Source: Palsa-504 sp963744575
GTDB lineage: Bacteria; Actinomycetota; Actinomycetes; Streptosporangiales; Streptosporangiaceae
Reading direction: 5' to 3'
Length of the DNA stretch: 64,000 nt
Assembly (NCBI GenBank): GCA_963744575.1
Contig: CAVUUF010000001.1
Span: 301,761-365,760, forward strand
Part shown: positions 26,632 through 37,469 of the stretch, one piece after another
Numbering within the stretch: position 1 is the stretch's first letter
How the letters are laid out: each line of letters opens with the position of its first letter
Made by a program: the position numbers and the translations under genes
The notes under the pieces: generated by a model
Seen by the model: the letters and a program-made list of their open reading frames with translations, nothing else
Databases searched by the model: none
What the model was told of the DNA's origin: nothing

Positions 26632-27825
26632 CTCGCTCACATGACTCTATAAGGGCCGGGCCTCTTCCCAGCTCAGCCCGGTAGCAGGATGCTCCGGGTG
26701 AAAGTACAAGCTCGGGAGAGGAGACCCGGCAATGTCTGTTTACGTCGGCATCGATGTGCACCGCAAGCGCTCCCAGGTGGCGGTGGTCACCGAGGACGGC
26801 ACGGTGCAGCTGAACAAGAACGTGGTGAACGGCTCCGAGCCGTTCCTGCGGCTGATCGGAGACCTGCTCTCGGGGACGCCGGTGGCGTTCGAGGCCGCCT
26901 ACGGCTGGAGCTGGCTGGCCGAACTGCTGGAGGACTACGGCTTCGACGCGCACCTGATGCACCCGCTGCGGTGCAAGGCGATCGCCTCAGCGCGGCTGAA
27001 GAACAACAAGGTCGACGCCGCGATCTTGGCGCAGCTGCTGCGCGCGGACCTGCTGCCCGAGGCGTGGATCGCCCCGCCGCAGGTGCGCCAGCTACGCGCG
27101 CTGCTGCGGCACCGGGCCAGCCTGGTCCGGCTCGGCACGCAGCTGCGGAACCGGATCCACGCGGTCGCCGCCGACCACGGCTATGACCGGTCCGCGAGCT
27201 ACTGGACCGGGCCGGGCCGCGGCTGGCTGGCCGAGCTGGACCTGCCGGCGGCGTCGCGGGAGATCGTCACCGACTGCCTGGCGGTCATCGACGGCCTGGC
27301 CCCGGTGATCGAGCGGCTGGACGGCGAGCTGCACGCCCATGCCAAGGCCGACCCGCGGGTCAAGGTGCTCCGGACGCTGCCCGGGGTCGGGGAGTTCACC
27401 GCGCTGGTGATGCTGGCCGAGATCGGCGATATCAGCCGGTTCCCCAGCGCCCGCAAGCTGGCCAGCTGGGCCGGGCTGACCCCGACCGTGCGCGGCTCGG
27501 ACCTGAAGGTCCGGCACGGGCACATCTCCAAGCAAGGCTCGGCCTGGCTGCGGTGGGTCATGAACCAGGCCGCGCAGACCGCCAAGCGGTCCCCGGAGTT
27601 CGCCGCCACCTACGCGGCCATCGCGAAACGCCGCGGGAAGAAGATCGCCACCATCGCGGTCTCCCGCAAGCTGCTGACCCGCGCCTGGCACCTGCTGTCC
27701 GAGATACAAGCCGCCGATGCCAGCACGCCGCCGCGGCGGCCATGAAGACGGGAGGGTCGCCAAGCCCCGGGTGAGCTCGCCCTTCGGCATGAGCCGGCCC
27801 TGGCGCCGCGCTCGATCACATGACT
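26632..27825 (+). mobile_element. IS110-family element, copy 1
   Basis: One intact transposase gene is flanked by direct repeats CTCGCTCACATGACT (26632-26646) and CTCGATCACATGACT (27811-27825). IS110 elements usually make no target duplication, but their ends can resemble the target, so these repeats probably mark the joints. The non-coding parts within these limits are short (~85 and ~65 bases), so the true ends may lie further out. Confidence 0.55.
26732..27745 (+). CDS. IS110-family transposase, copy 1
   Basis: A 337-residue DEDD transposase. YVGIDVHRKRSQVAVV has D8, FEAAYGW has E54, NNKVDAAILAQLL has D95. The C-terminal Tnp_20 domain is LPGVGEFTALVMLAEIGDIS, RFPSARKLASWAGLTP, then ISKQGSAWLRWVMNQAA with the conserved catalytic Ser region. 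CTCGGGAGAGGAG lies before the ATG. The gene is intact and the element may be active. Confidence 0.9.
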   Translation: MSVYVGIDVHRKRSQVAVVTEDGTVQLNKNVVNGSEPFLRLIGDLLSGTPVAFEAAYGWSWLAELLEDYGFDAHLMHPLRCKAIASARLKNNKVDAAILAQLLRADLLPEAWIAPPQVRQLRALLRHRASLVRLGTQLRNRIHAVAADHGYDRSASYWTGPGRGWLAELDLPAASREIVTDCLAVIDGLAPVIERLDGELHAHAKADPRVKVLRTLPGVGEFTALVMLAEIGDISRFPSARKLASWAGLTPTVRGSDLKVRHGHISKQGSAWLRWVMNQAAQTAKRSPEFAATYAAIAKRRGKKIATIAVSRKLLTRAWHLLSEIQAADASTPPRRP

Positions 27826-28824
27826 GAGCAACCCGGTCCCGGACACATGGTCATGGCAGCCGCCCGCACGCTGGCGCGGCGCCGGATGGGTGCTTGTGAG
27901 ACCACTCCGCCAGCCACGCACCGGGACAACGCGCACGGCCCCTGACAAACCAACACCGCAAACCGGCCCTTCCTCGCCCTCGATCATCTTCCGCCGCTAG
28001 CCGGCCTCAAGCTCGTTCGTCCTCGCCGCTGCGCGGCTGCGGGCGCTCCAGCTTGACCCTGGCCGCGCGGCGGCAGGACCGTGGCAGCTGCGAGGAAGGA
28101 TCCAGAAGAATAATCAGCCCAGCCCGGCGGCACGCGTAGTCACCGGGCCAGATCCGTACGCCCTCTTGACAATGGTGGCCCTTATGGGTGCCGATGAGCG
28201 GTAAGCGCACTTCCGTATACTTATGCGCTGCTATGAATAACGCCAACGATTGCGATGATTGTCAGTTCAGGCTTGCCCTTGGTCGTAAAGCGAGCCGAAC
28301 GCCGAGTATTTCCCTGTCTTTCCTCGAGAGAAATGAAGTCTGTTCTCGTTATTCTGGTCGCGCGACGATCGCACCGGGCGGAGCTTCGTGCGGTTGCCGG
28401 GGTCGCTGCCGGATCAAGGAGGTCGCTCGCAAACGGCACGTGCCCGCTCGGGCTCGATAATCACGGCCTCCCGTTGAGCGGCAATTGTCGCTGCGGTTGG
28501 CAGCGTCTGTCGAGGCGGTCCGGCACCGTCGACCGACGGTGCGATCTGGGTTGTGTTGGCCGCACACCCATAACCGTCGGTGGATGCGGCGAGCGCATCT
28601 CTAGCACCGGCGCCGCCCCCGGTTGTGAACGGCCGGTTGGCGCAGGCAGGACCCGGATCCAGTGACTGGTAACGGAGCGAAGGCTGGGGCCGATCCGGTT
28701 GATTCTCCGGCGCGCCCGCTTTCATTTGGGACGATAGGTTGTGAGCTCAGGTCATCGCACACGCCCACCCAATTCGACGAAGGACGTCGACTGGGAAGCG
28801 TCCCCGAACCGGAGGGAGAACCAC
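27826..28824. other. Gene-free kilobase with one repeat copy
   Basis: No supported gene. Part of the interval (28180-28340) is unusually AT-rich for this genome and contains repeat copy S1. The ribosome site of the VOC gene (GGAGGGAG) closes it. Confidence 0.4.
28213..28246 (-). repeat. Two-box intergenic repeat, copy S1 (box B)
   Basis: The plus strand has CCGTATACTTATGCG. Read on the minus strand from an ATG at 28246, the segment gives AAHKYTEVRLPLIG, close to RAQNYTAVQLPLFG read at copy S2. The two differ partly at synonymous positions (TTA/CTT and CTC/CTA for Leu), so a short coding role is possible. Confidence 0.4.
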
Positions 28825-29757
28825 ATGAGGGTTGTCCGGAGAGTGGATCACGTGCTCGTGTACGTTTCTGATCCCCACATCCTGTTCAATGTGCTGACCG
28901 AGCGGCTGGGGCTGCCGGCGGGGATGCCCGTCACGCGGCTTCCGGGCTTCCAGAGCGGTGTGGTGGTCCTGGGGAACGTGGGCCTCGAGGTCATCCGCCC
29001 GGCTCCGGGCCGCCGCGTCGGCGTGCCACTGGATCAGGGCACCTTCGGCATCGCGCTGGAGCCCGAGCCGCTCAAGGCTGCGCTCGCTGAACTCGACCGG
29101 CGCTCGATACCGCACCTGCCGCCGTTTCCCTACCCGACGCCGCCACCGTCGGGCGGACTGTTCGCCTTCGATCCGAAGTCTGTCCCGCCCTGGACTATGG
29201 CCGTTATCGGCGGGCTCCTGGGCAACCGCGTCGTCGCACGGAGTGCCTCGCGGATGCCCCCGGCTGTCGCGGGGTGGACTACTCGGATCTTGGTCCGGTT
29301 CTGGGGGAATTGGGTGGCCGACCGGGTGTCCCAGCGAATGACCCTGACCCCGCAGGTGTTCGTCACCGAGTTTCACCCCCAGATCCGCGCGGCCGTCGAT
29401 CCCGACCGGATGCGCGGGCTCCTCCACGATGCCGGGGGCGGTCGGATCGGCCTGACCGGCGTCCGCGAGCTGGTGATCGGGGTCCCGGACATCGAGCGGG
29501 AGATCGAGCGTTGGCAGGCGCTGCTCGAACCCGCCCCGGCTCTGGGCGTTGGCCACTGGCAGCTTCCCAGCGGCCCGGCGATAAGGCTGGAGTCAAGCTC
29601 CGGGTTGTCCGGGCGGTTGATCTGTGAGGTGAAAGACATCGACGCGGCAGCGGCGTTCCTGCGCGAGCAGGAACTACTCGGCAACTCCACCGGCGACGAG
29701 TTGCACATCTCGCCGGCAGCACTCGCCGGCCTCGATCTACGGCTGGTCCCGGCATGA
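28825..29757 (+). CDS. VOC (glyoxalase-like) superfamily protein
   Basis: A 310-residue protein: RRVDHVLVYVSDPHILFNVL, TERLGLPAG, then GVVVLGNVGLEVIRP, the first beta-alpha-beta-beta-beta module. A second module is suggested by GVRELVIGVPDIEREIERWQ, ALLEP and the C-terminal SPAALAGLDLRLVP. The central part (IGGLLGNRVVARSASRMPPA) is not typical. GGAGGGAG lies ~9 bases before the ATG. No partner gene indicates the substrate. Confidence 0.75.
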   Translation: MRVVRRVDHVLVYVSDPHILFNVLTERLGLPAGMPVTRLPGFQSGVVVLGNVGLEVIRPAPGRRVGVPLDQGTFGIALEPEPLKAALAELDRRSIPHLPPFPYPTPPPSGGLFAFDPKSVPPWTMAVIGGLLGNRVVARSASRMPPAVAGWTTRILVRFWGNWVADRVSQRMTLTPQVFVTEFHPQIRAAVDPDRMRGLLHDAGGGRIGLTGVRELVIGVPDIEREIERWQALLEPAPALGVGHWQLPSGPAIRLESSSGLSGRLICEVKDIDAAAAFLREQELLGNSTGDELHISPAALAGLDLRLVPA

Positions 29758-29924
29758 GGGCCACGGGTGCGTGCTTACCGGTAATCCGCGTAATACGTCA
29801 GCCTCCCCGCTGACCCCGGGCAACACGACGACTTTTGGGCCCATGAGAAGCGTAAGCGATCACCGGCATGCGTACTGATCTGGAATACCGCCGTCGTTGT
29901 CCAGCGGACTGCCGGAGGCCCCGG

Positions 29925-30068
29925 ATCGGCGGGTCGGCGTGCGGTTATCACTCGGACTTTGGCGATTCCGGCACCGCAGCAGGCCCGCGGTCGGCTAGAA
30001 AGACAGCCGCCCGGTCTGAATATTTATGCGCAGCAGTTCTGCACAGAGAATGCGCGCATCTGCCGCTG
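29925..30068 (+). repeat. Two-box intergenic repeat, copy R1
   Basis: Box A is ATCGGCGGGTCGGCGTGCGG followed by TTATCAC (29925-29951). Box B is TGAATATTTATGCG (30017-30030). A short tail CATCTGCCGCTG ends at 30068, abutting the stop of the VOC gene. Box A and tail are shared almost base for base with copy R2, while the ~70 bases between the boxes are not. Confidence 0.6.
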
Positions 30069-30491
30069 TCAGCTGGCTTTTGACTGGCTGAACTCTACGA
30101 GGTGGCCGTCTGGGTCTCGCAGGAAGCAGCGGATCTCAGAGCCCCAGTCATGCGGCGGGGTGAGGAATGCCGCGCCTCTGGACTGCAGCGCCTCATAGGT
30201 TGCCTGGCAGTCAGCCACGCGCAGCGTCATCGCGTGACTGACCAGGTCGGCGTTGGCGGGCGGGGCGAAGACCACGGTGGGCTTGTCGGCGGTCGGGCCG
30301 CCCCCGCTGACCAGCAGCAGCCAGGTGCCGGCGAATCGCAGCACCACGCTGGTCCCGCCGTACTCGCGGTACAGTTCGGCGCCCAGGACGCCGGCCCAGA
30401 AGTCCCGCGACCGCGCCGGGTCGGTGACCACCAGGATGTGCGTGACCGCCACGTCAGGCCCGAGCGGGCCCGGGGGCTGCTGGTCCGCCAT
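30069..30491 (-). CDS. VOC-family (bleomycin-resistance-like) protein
   Basis: A 140-residue single-module VOC protein: VTHILVVTDPARSRDFWAGV, LGAELYREYG, LVSHAMTLRVADCQATYEAL, then FLRDPDGHLVEFSQ, the usual metal-site end (Glu in the HLVEF block). GGGAGG precedes the ATG by 4-5 bases. Typical roles are glyoxalase-like or antibiotic-binding; none can be chosen. Confidence 0.8.
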   Translation of the reverse strand: MADQQPPGPLGPDVAVTHILVVTDPARSRDFWAGVLGAELYREYGGTSVVLRFAGTWLLLVSGGGPTADKPTVVFAPPANADLVSHAMTLRVADCQATYEALQSRGAAFLTPPHDWGSEIRCFLRDPDGHLVEFSQSKAS

Positions 30492-31269
30492 GGTCCTCCC
30501 GTTCGCGGCCGATGTCGCCAGGTCGCCTGATCGTCACCAGGGCGCGAGCGCCCGGGCGGACAGTTTACCCACGTGGGTCCCGGTTCGGCGGCATGACCGG
30601 GACGCCGGACGGCCTTGGCCGCCGCGGTCGTGCCCGGTTCAGATGCCGGACCGGTTCAGGCCTGCTGGCGACGCTGGGTTGAGCGCGCTGCCAGTTGCGG
30701 AGTCCCGAGCTCGCGAATGCGGCGCGCCGACGGCGCCGGGCACCGCCTCCAACAAGTAGCCGGATAGCGGGCGTTACCTACCTGCATGCTTCAGCCTGTC
30801 GCATAAACCCTGGCCAGAGCTCCAGTACCGCAAGATATAGGACTGCTTCGGGCGAGTTCCCTAGATATGGGGGTCCAGTAGGTCCCTGCGCCGTTTGTGC
30901 GACAGGCTGGCTTATGCGTTGATTGGCGTGTTCACTCAACCGTGAAGCAGGCCGTGGAGGCCTCGTTGGAGCAGGTGATCGAGGCGGCGAGATCCCGGGA
31001 GAGGCCCGGACGGCGGAGACGTCGCCCGCGCGGGTTGTCGTCGGCGGCTGATGCCGGCCGGTGGCCCGGTCCGGGTCATCCGAGTAGCTCGGCGATCAGG
31101 GCGGCCGCCCGTGCTGCTCCGTCTGTTGCCACGGGCCGGTAGTCGATGCTGCCTCGATGACCGGGATGCCGGACTCGGCGTGCGCATGGCCGCCCAGGCC
31201 GGGCCGGCCGCCGGGGTCCAGGTCGGCGTAGCCGTCGGCCACCAGCAGGTCCGGCCCGCGCAGATCGTG
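30492..31269. other. Gene-free stretch carrying a MITE
   Basis: No gene is supported. The one clear structure is the 118-bp MITE described separately. Confidence 0.4.
30792..30909. mobile_element. 118-bp MITE with 17-bp inverted repeats
   Basis: The ends CAGCCTGTCGCATAAAC (30792-30808) and GTTTGTGCGACAGGCTG (30893-30909) are inverted repeats with one mismatch. GCTT flanks both sides (30788-30791 and 30910-30913), a 4-bp target duplication. The 84 bases inside have no reading frame. No transposase in the window has these ends. Confidence 0.7.
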
Positions 31270-31600
31270 CAGGACCGCGCCCGATGCGAGGAGCAGGTCA
31301 AGGGCACGCCTGCGCGCCGGGGCGCCCGCCGCGTATTCTTCCGTCAGCAGAAGCGCGAGCGCGCCGGGCAACGCGTCTGCCGGCCGCGGGGGTCATGTAG
31401 CGGGCGGCGCGGCGCGCGAGGCCTCGGCCGCCTCCCGTACGCCGGGGACATCCAGAGTGCCGACCCGCATCGCGGCCGTGAGCGCCTCCAGGTGGATCTC
31501 CCGCGCCTGCGAGGCGTTCAGCGGCTCCAGCAGCCGGGCCGCGCCGAGCAGCAGCCGGGCCTGGCCGCGTTACCCGGCCCATCGCTCGCAGCTACTGTGT
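31270..31600 (-). pseudogene. LAL/AAA regulator, TPR-region scrap
   Basis: Minus-strand frames give ARLLLGAARLLEPLNASQAR, EIHLEALTAAMRVG, then PGALALLLTEEYAAGAPARR. This resembles the helical middle part of LAL regulators (LLxAARxLEPLDxxxAREXYLEAL, then LLDGLALLxTDGYAAxAPxL). Both ends are missing, and a frame break lies near 31400. Confidence 0.5.
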
Positions 31601-32310
31601 GCGGGACGCGCCGAGGTCGGCCAGCAGATTTTGTCCCAGATCATGATGGTGTGGTCACCGAAGTGATAGATCCGCGCCGGCCGTCCGAAGTCGGCCACCG
31701 CGATCCGGTACGAGACCGGGTCCGGACCGCCGCCCGTGGTCGAGACGACGAAGTCGGCGTAGTGCAGCCTCGGGTCATACCACGAGGCCTTCGACTGGTA
31801 TACGTCCGGAGCCGCTCCGGACCACCCGAAGTACGTGACCAGGAGTAGAACGCGCCCGTCGGTGCCGAGCGTGATGACGTTCGCATTCCAGCCGGTCAGA
31901 CCTGTCTTCATGTGATGGGTGACCAGCCAGTCGGCCAGAGCCTGATCTTGGGCGGGAACCGCCGGCTGCGCGACACCGTATCCGAGGACCGCCAGATAGC
32001 AGGCCAGCATGACGCTCAGCGCTGGCACGAGCCTCAGCCTCACAACCTGGCCGGACAGCAGCCGGCCGGCCAGGACGGCGCCCAGCGGCAACACCGCGAC
32101 GATCAGCCGGAAGTGGTACAAGCCTCCCGGCAGCCTGCTGAACGCGAAGGCGGCCAAGTTGATGATGATCGCGGCGGTCAGCACCTGGACAACGAGGTCG
32201 TCAATCCGGAAGAAGCGCCAGATCGCGAGCCCGAGCGCCCATGCCGCCAGCGCGAGGCCGGCCGACCGGTCGCGGGCCCTTGACGCACACAGGCCCGTCC
32301 AGGTCAACAT
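31570..32310 (-). pseudogene. Polytopic membrane protein (glycosyltransferase-like), C-terminal part
   Basis: At least three membrane helices are visible (AGLALAAWALGLAIWRFF, LTAAIIINLAAFAF, LRLVPALSVMLACYLAVLGY), then a soluble C-terminal domain (ADWLVTHHMKTGLTGWNANV, SWYDPRLHYADFVVST, RIYHFGDHTIMIWDK). The layout recalls the C-terminal half of GT39/GT87-like integral membrane glycosyltransferases. The 5' part is cut near 32310, where a plus-strand TPR fragment begins. The last ~15 codons belong to the neighbouring scrap. Confidence 0.55.
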
Positions 32311-32317
32311 CCTCATT

Positions 32318-32535
32318 GCCGCCAGGTGCGTGTTGTCATCGATGCAGCTAACAACCACCTGGCAATGATCATGGGCGGGCTGGGCGAGGTGCAGGCCGCC
32401 CGTGACCTGGCTCAGGACACCCTGGACCGCCGCCGCCGGATCCTCGGCGAGGACCACCCCGCCACCCTGACCTCCGCCGACAACCTGGCCGCCGACCTGC
32501 GCGCCCCCGGCGAGGGGGGCAATGACAGCTGAAGC
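32318..32535 (+). pseudogene. TPR-repeat protein, C-terminal scrap
   Basis: NHLAMIMGGLGEVQAARDLA, QDTLDRRRRILGEDHPATLT, SADNLAADLRAPGE is one and a half TPR_12/kinesin-light-chain repeats as found at the C-terminal end of NB-ARC-TPR regulators. No upstream part is present. Confidence 0.6.
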
Positions 32536-33183
32536 CGTCATCAATAGCATGGCATTCATGTCGGCACGGACCGGCACGCAGGCCAGCCGTCACCTTCCCC
32601 CGGGGCAAGCCATACGTTCGGAATCCCGCGGGCTGAAATGGCCTGTTACGCGGGACCTACCGCATCGGTTTTCACACCGAACATTCGCTATGCGCGGCAA
32701 CGGCTGCACAGAATGCATGCTCCAGAGGCGCACCTATCGGGTCGGCGCGCGCTTATCAACCCGGGCTTCGCGTAGCTGCCCGCCTCGCAGCCGCGGTCAC
32801 GGCCAACGGACGGGTGACCCACTGACCGTATATTTATACATCGGCGGGGGGCGCCCTCGGGGTGTCCGCACATGCCGCATATCGCGCGTCAGCTCCGTAT
32901 GTCCGACGGGGCTGGATCGAAGGTCGGCCTTGAGGTGATGCCGATCACCAGTGTGACGCTGAGTGACGGACATGGTCCGGGAGAGCGCGCGCCGACCCGC
33001 CGTTATGGTCGGCGGCCTAGCTCCGGGCAGGTCAGCTCAGGGCAGCCCGAGCCGGTTGTTCTGCGCGCCGTCGCGCTCGGAACGAGGCGATGGCATACCG
33101 AGCCCCCCAGGGGCTATGACGCCCCGAATTTGGGGATGTTGTTATCGGCATCCCTTGTCGCGGTGGTCTAGGAGGCGATAAGG
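32536..33183. other. Upstream region of the sigma-70 gene
   Basis: It contains repeat copy R3 (32736-32880) and, at 32985-33020, an isolated box-A-like sequence (GCGCGCCGACCCGCCG) facing the other way. The ribosome site AGGAGG is at 33170-33175. No clear promoter hexamers were found. Confidence 0.4.
32736..32880 (+). repeat. Two-box intergenic repeat, copy R3
   Basis: Box A is ATCGGGTCGGCGCGCGCTTA followed by TCAA (32736-32759). Box B is ACCGTATATTTATAC (32825-32839). The spacing (73 bases) is like copies R1 (71) and R2 (69). Confidence 0.55.
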
Positions 33184-34698
<1,515 letters not shown>

Positions 34699-35158
34699 CT
34701 TGGAAGGCAGGCCAATAAGCCCGGACGGAGTGGCGCGGCTGAGTGGGGGTGTCTGGCCCCGGGGGCGGATTGCCTGGTCAGGATTCGAAGGCCCGCTCGA
34801 TGATGACGGCTTCCTCGCTACGGCTTGCATTCCCCACATCAGCGCCCCGATGCCTAGCTTGACCCAGGGCAGATCTCTGCCGCACTCCCGCGAGGCGAAG
34901 CGCTCAACCGCAGAACAAGCCGATCTGCGCGCGCCAACATCGATCACCACGCTGCTCATCGGCCGCGCTAACTCGGCGATCAGGTTGCTCGCACTCCAGA
35001 GCGGTCGACACGCTCAGTAAGGTCCTCCTGGCTGACCCACCGCGCGCAGTCCCGCCGATATGGACGGTACGACCAATCTCCGCTGCCAGCTACCACCCTG
35101 CGACCGAATGGTCGATATGTGCTAGCGCCATCAGAACTCCCAGGCGGCGCTTTCTAGC
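34699..35158. other. Spacer between sigma gene and IS30 element
   Basis: No supported gene and no obvious hairpin terminator after the sigma stop. Confidence 0.4.
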
Positions 35159-36398
35159 GGTCGTCGCAACACCCGACAGTTTCGGGGGTTGCGATGGGGC
35201 GCCGGGGACCGGGTGCGTTGCCGCAGGTCGAGAAGCGGGAGCAGTATGCACGGCTGATCGGGCAGGGGTTCAGCAGCCTGGAGGCGTGCCGGATCGTCGG
35301 AATCAACCCGCGGACCGGGAAACGGTGGCGACACGGCCGCATGATCACCGCCAGGGACGGCCGGAAGCTGCATTATGATCCCGTGATCACGCGGGGGGCT
35401 GTGGTCCGGCGGGAGATCTCGGACCGGTACCTGTCGGAGAAGGAGAGGGTGCAGATCGCCGACTTGCGCGCGGCTGGGGCCGGGGTGCGGGCGATCGCGG
35501 AGCGGACGGGCCGCAGCCCGTCCACGATCGGCCGGGAACTGCGGCGTAACCGGGATCCGGCAGCGGCCAGTACCGCCCGTTCACGGCGCACAAGCTGGCC
35601 GTGCAGCGGCGCGCCCGGCCGCGTCCGGGCAAGATCGCCGCGGACCCGGTGCTGCGCCAGTTCGTGCAGGACCGGCTGGAGAAGCGGTGGAGCCCGCAGC
35701 AGGTGAGCCGGGCGCTGCCTGGCGAGTTCCCCGGCGAGCGGGCTCGTCATGTCGTGCACGAGACCATCTACCAGGCCGTCTACCGCCCTGAGCTGGGCGG
35801 GTTGCCCCGCGAGCTGCCGGCTCGCGTGCTGCGGACCCGCCGCCGGCGGCGCCGGCCGCACCGCCGTCCGGGCGAGCGGCGGCCGAACGGGATCATCGCG
35901 ATGACCATGATCGATCAGCGGCCTGCCGAGGCGGCCGGGCGCAGTGAGCCGGGGCACTGGGAAGGCGACCTGATCACCGGCGCGTCTAACCGGTCCGCGA
36001 TCGGCACCCTGGTGGACCGCGCGTCGCGGTACACGATCTTGCTGCATCTGCCCGGACGGCACACCGCCGAGGCGGTCCGCGACGCGCTCATCGCCGCGTT
36101 CTCGCACTTCCCGCCGCAGCTGCGCCGGTCGCTGACCTGGGACCAGGGCAAGGAGATGGCGCTGCACACCGAGATCACCGTGGCGCTGGGCATGCCGGTG
36201 TACTTCTGCGAGAAGGCCAGCCCGTGGCAGCGGCCCAGCAACGAGAACACCAACGGGCTGCTGCGCCAGTACTTCCCCAAGGGCAGCGACCTGCGCGTGC
36301 ACAGCGCCGACGAGCTGACCGCCGTGGCGGCCGAGCTGAACGCCCGGCCGCGCAGGACTCTGGCCTGGGACACCCCCGCCGCGCGGCTGGGCCTGTGA
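35159..36398 (+). mobile_element. IS30-family element (decayed)
   Basis: GTCGCAACACCCGACAGTTT followed by CGGGGGTTGCGATG lies just before the transposase and can fold back on itself (GCAACACCCGA with TCGGGGGTTGC), as left ends of actinobacterial IS30 elements do. I could not find a matching right terminal repeat after the transposase, so the 3' end is uncertain or deleted. Confidence 0.6.
35194..36398 (+). pseudogene. IS30-family transposase, one frameshift
   Basis: The N-terminal HTH is AGVRAIAERTGRSPSTIGRE, LRRNRD. The frame then breaks near 35560-35570; adding one base to GATCC restores GSGQYRPFTAHKLAVQRRAR and the rest. The integrase core is intact: GHWEGDLITGASNRSAIGTL with the first Asp, LTWDQGKEMALH with the second, and RPSNENTNGLLRQYFPKGSD with the Glu. 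One single-base loss in a short run is all that disables it. Confidence 0.75.
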
Positions 36399-36440
36399 CC
36401 GCGCGCCTGCACGGCTCACGCAGGCGGCGGATCTGGGAAA

Positions 36441-37118
36441 ATGGTCCGCGTGCCAGACATGCGACGCCGCCCTCCCGAACCGCCGCCGACCGGGCTGCCG
36501 GACATCCAGTTCAAGCCCGGCATGGCCGATGAGCTGCTGCGCGAGCTCGCGCCGCTGCTGGCCGAGGAAGGCATCGATGTCAGCAATATCGACGTGTCCG
36601 ACCCGGACACGCTGCAGCAGGCACTCGGCCGCGCCGTCGAACGGCACAACATGGCCATGTTCACCCCGGTCGGGCACGCACGCGAACTCGCCGCGGTCAC
36701 CATGCGGCTCGCCGCCGAAGCTATCGCCGACGGCGACACCGCGCTCGCAGCTGCAATCCTGGACCAGGCCCAGCCCGAATCACCCAACGGCCAGGCCGCC
36801 ACCGTCGCCGGCTGCATCGGGCTCACCCTGGGCCTGCTGGACCAGTGGCTGTCCGGGTACCGCACCAGCGCCCCGCCTGGCCCGGCCGGGCTGACCCGGC
36901 TGCCCGCGGGGCACTGGACCGGGGAACGCGCCGCCCGCGACATCCTCACCCTGGCCCGCAAAGGACGCGCGTTTGCGTCCCTCGACGCGCTGATCGCCCG
37001 GCAAGGCGGCCAGCACGTCCTCTACGGCAGCGCCCTCGTCCTCGCCGCGGCCCTCCAGGCCTGGGCACGACACGCCGGCACCCCGCTCATCGAGCTAGCC
37101 CGCACTGCCGTCCGTTAA
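36441..37118 (+). CDS. Hypothetical protein, all-helical
   Basis: 225 residues I do not recognise. The N-terminus is Pro/Arg-rich (MRRRPPEPPPTGLPDIQFKP); the rest is helical (MADELLRELAPLLAEEGIDV, ELAAVTMRLAAEAIADGDTA, LAAAILDQAQ, then QHVLYGSALVLAAALQAWAR). The composition and codon bias are those of a real gene. It lies 40 bases after the IS30 transposase and could be a passenger or a disrupted neighbour. No membrane helix or signal peptide is convincing. Confidence 0.6.
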   Translation: MVRVPDMRRRPPEPPPTGLPDIQFKPGMADELLRELAPLLAEEGIDVSNIDVSDPDTLQQALGRAVERHNMAMFTPVGHARELAAVTMRLAAEAIADGDTALAAAILDQAQPESPNGQAATVAGCIGLTLGLLDQWLSGYRTSAPPGPAGLTRLPAGHWTGERAARDILTLARKGRAFASLDALIARQGGQHVLYGSALVLAAALQAWARHAGTPLIELARTAVR

Positions 37119-37462
37119 AGCCGATACCATCCCAGCCATCAGTGGCCAGTGTTGCGACGATGGCTGGAATCCGCCTCCGGGCGATGGGGCCAGTTGGGGT
37201 TGACACGGTCAGCCCGGCACGTCGCAGGATGCTTTTGGGGCGGGATCCGCCAGGCCAGAAGGTCGGCCAGGGGTGAGGCTGTTGGCACCGCGCAGTCCGC
37301 CGGGTCCGATCCCCGCAGAGGCGTCGGGGCCGCTCGCGGCCGGGTGTTCATAGGTGCTCACCTAAGAAACAGCCACCTGCATCGCGTTTGTCTCCCAACG
37401 ACTTCGCCGCCGGCCGCACCGGCCGGGGGTGCCGGTAAGGATGGCCGGAGGTGCTACTGAGG
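37119..37462. other. Spacer left of IS3-like copy 2
   Basis: Nothing recognisable. The IS3-like element starts at its right end. Confidence 0.4.
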
Positions 37463-37469
37463 TGTGTCT

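Noticed and set aside
28741..28824. Longer N-terminus for the VOC protein at 28825
   Set aside because: The extra 28 residues are not family-like, and GGAGGGAG sits in front of the ATG at 28825.
34700..35020. 106-codon frame after the sigma gene
   Set aside because: No ribosome site, no conserved motif, composition not convincing.
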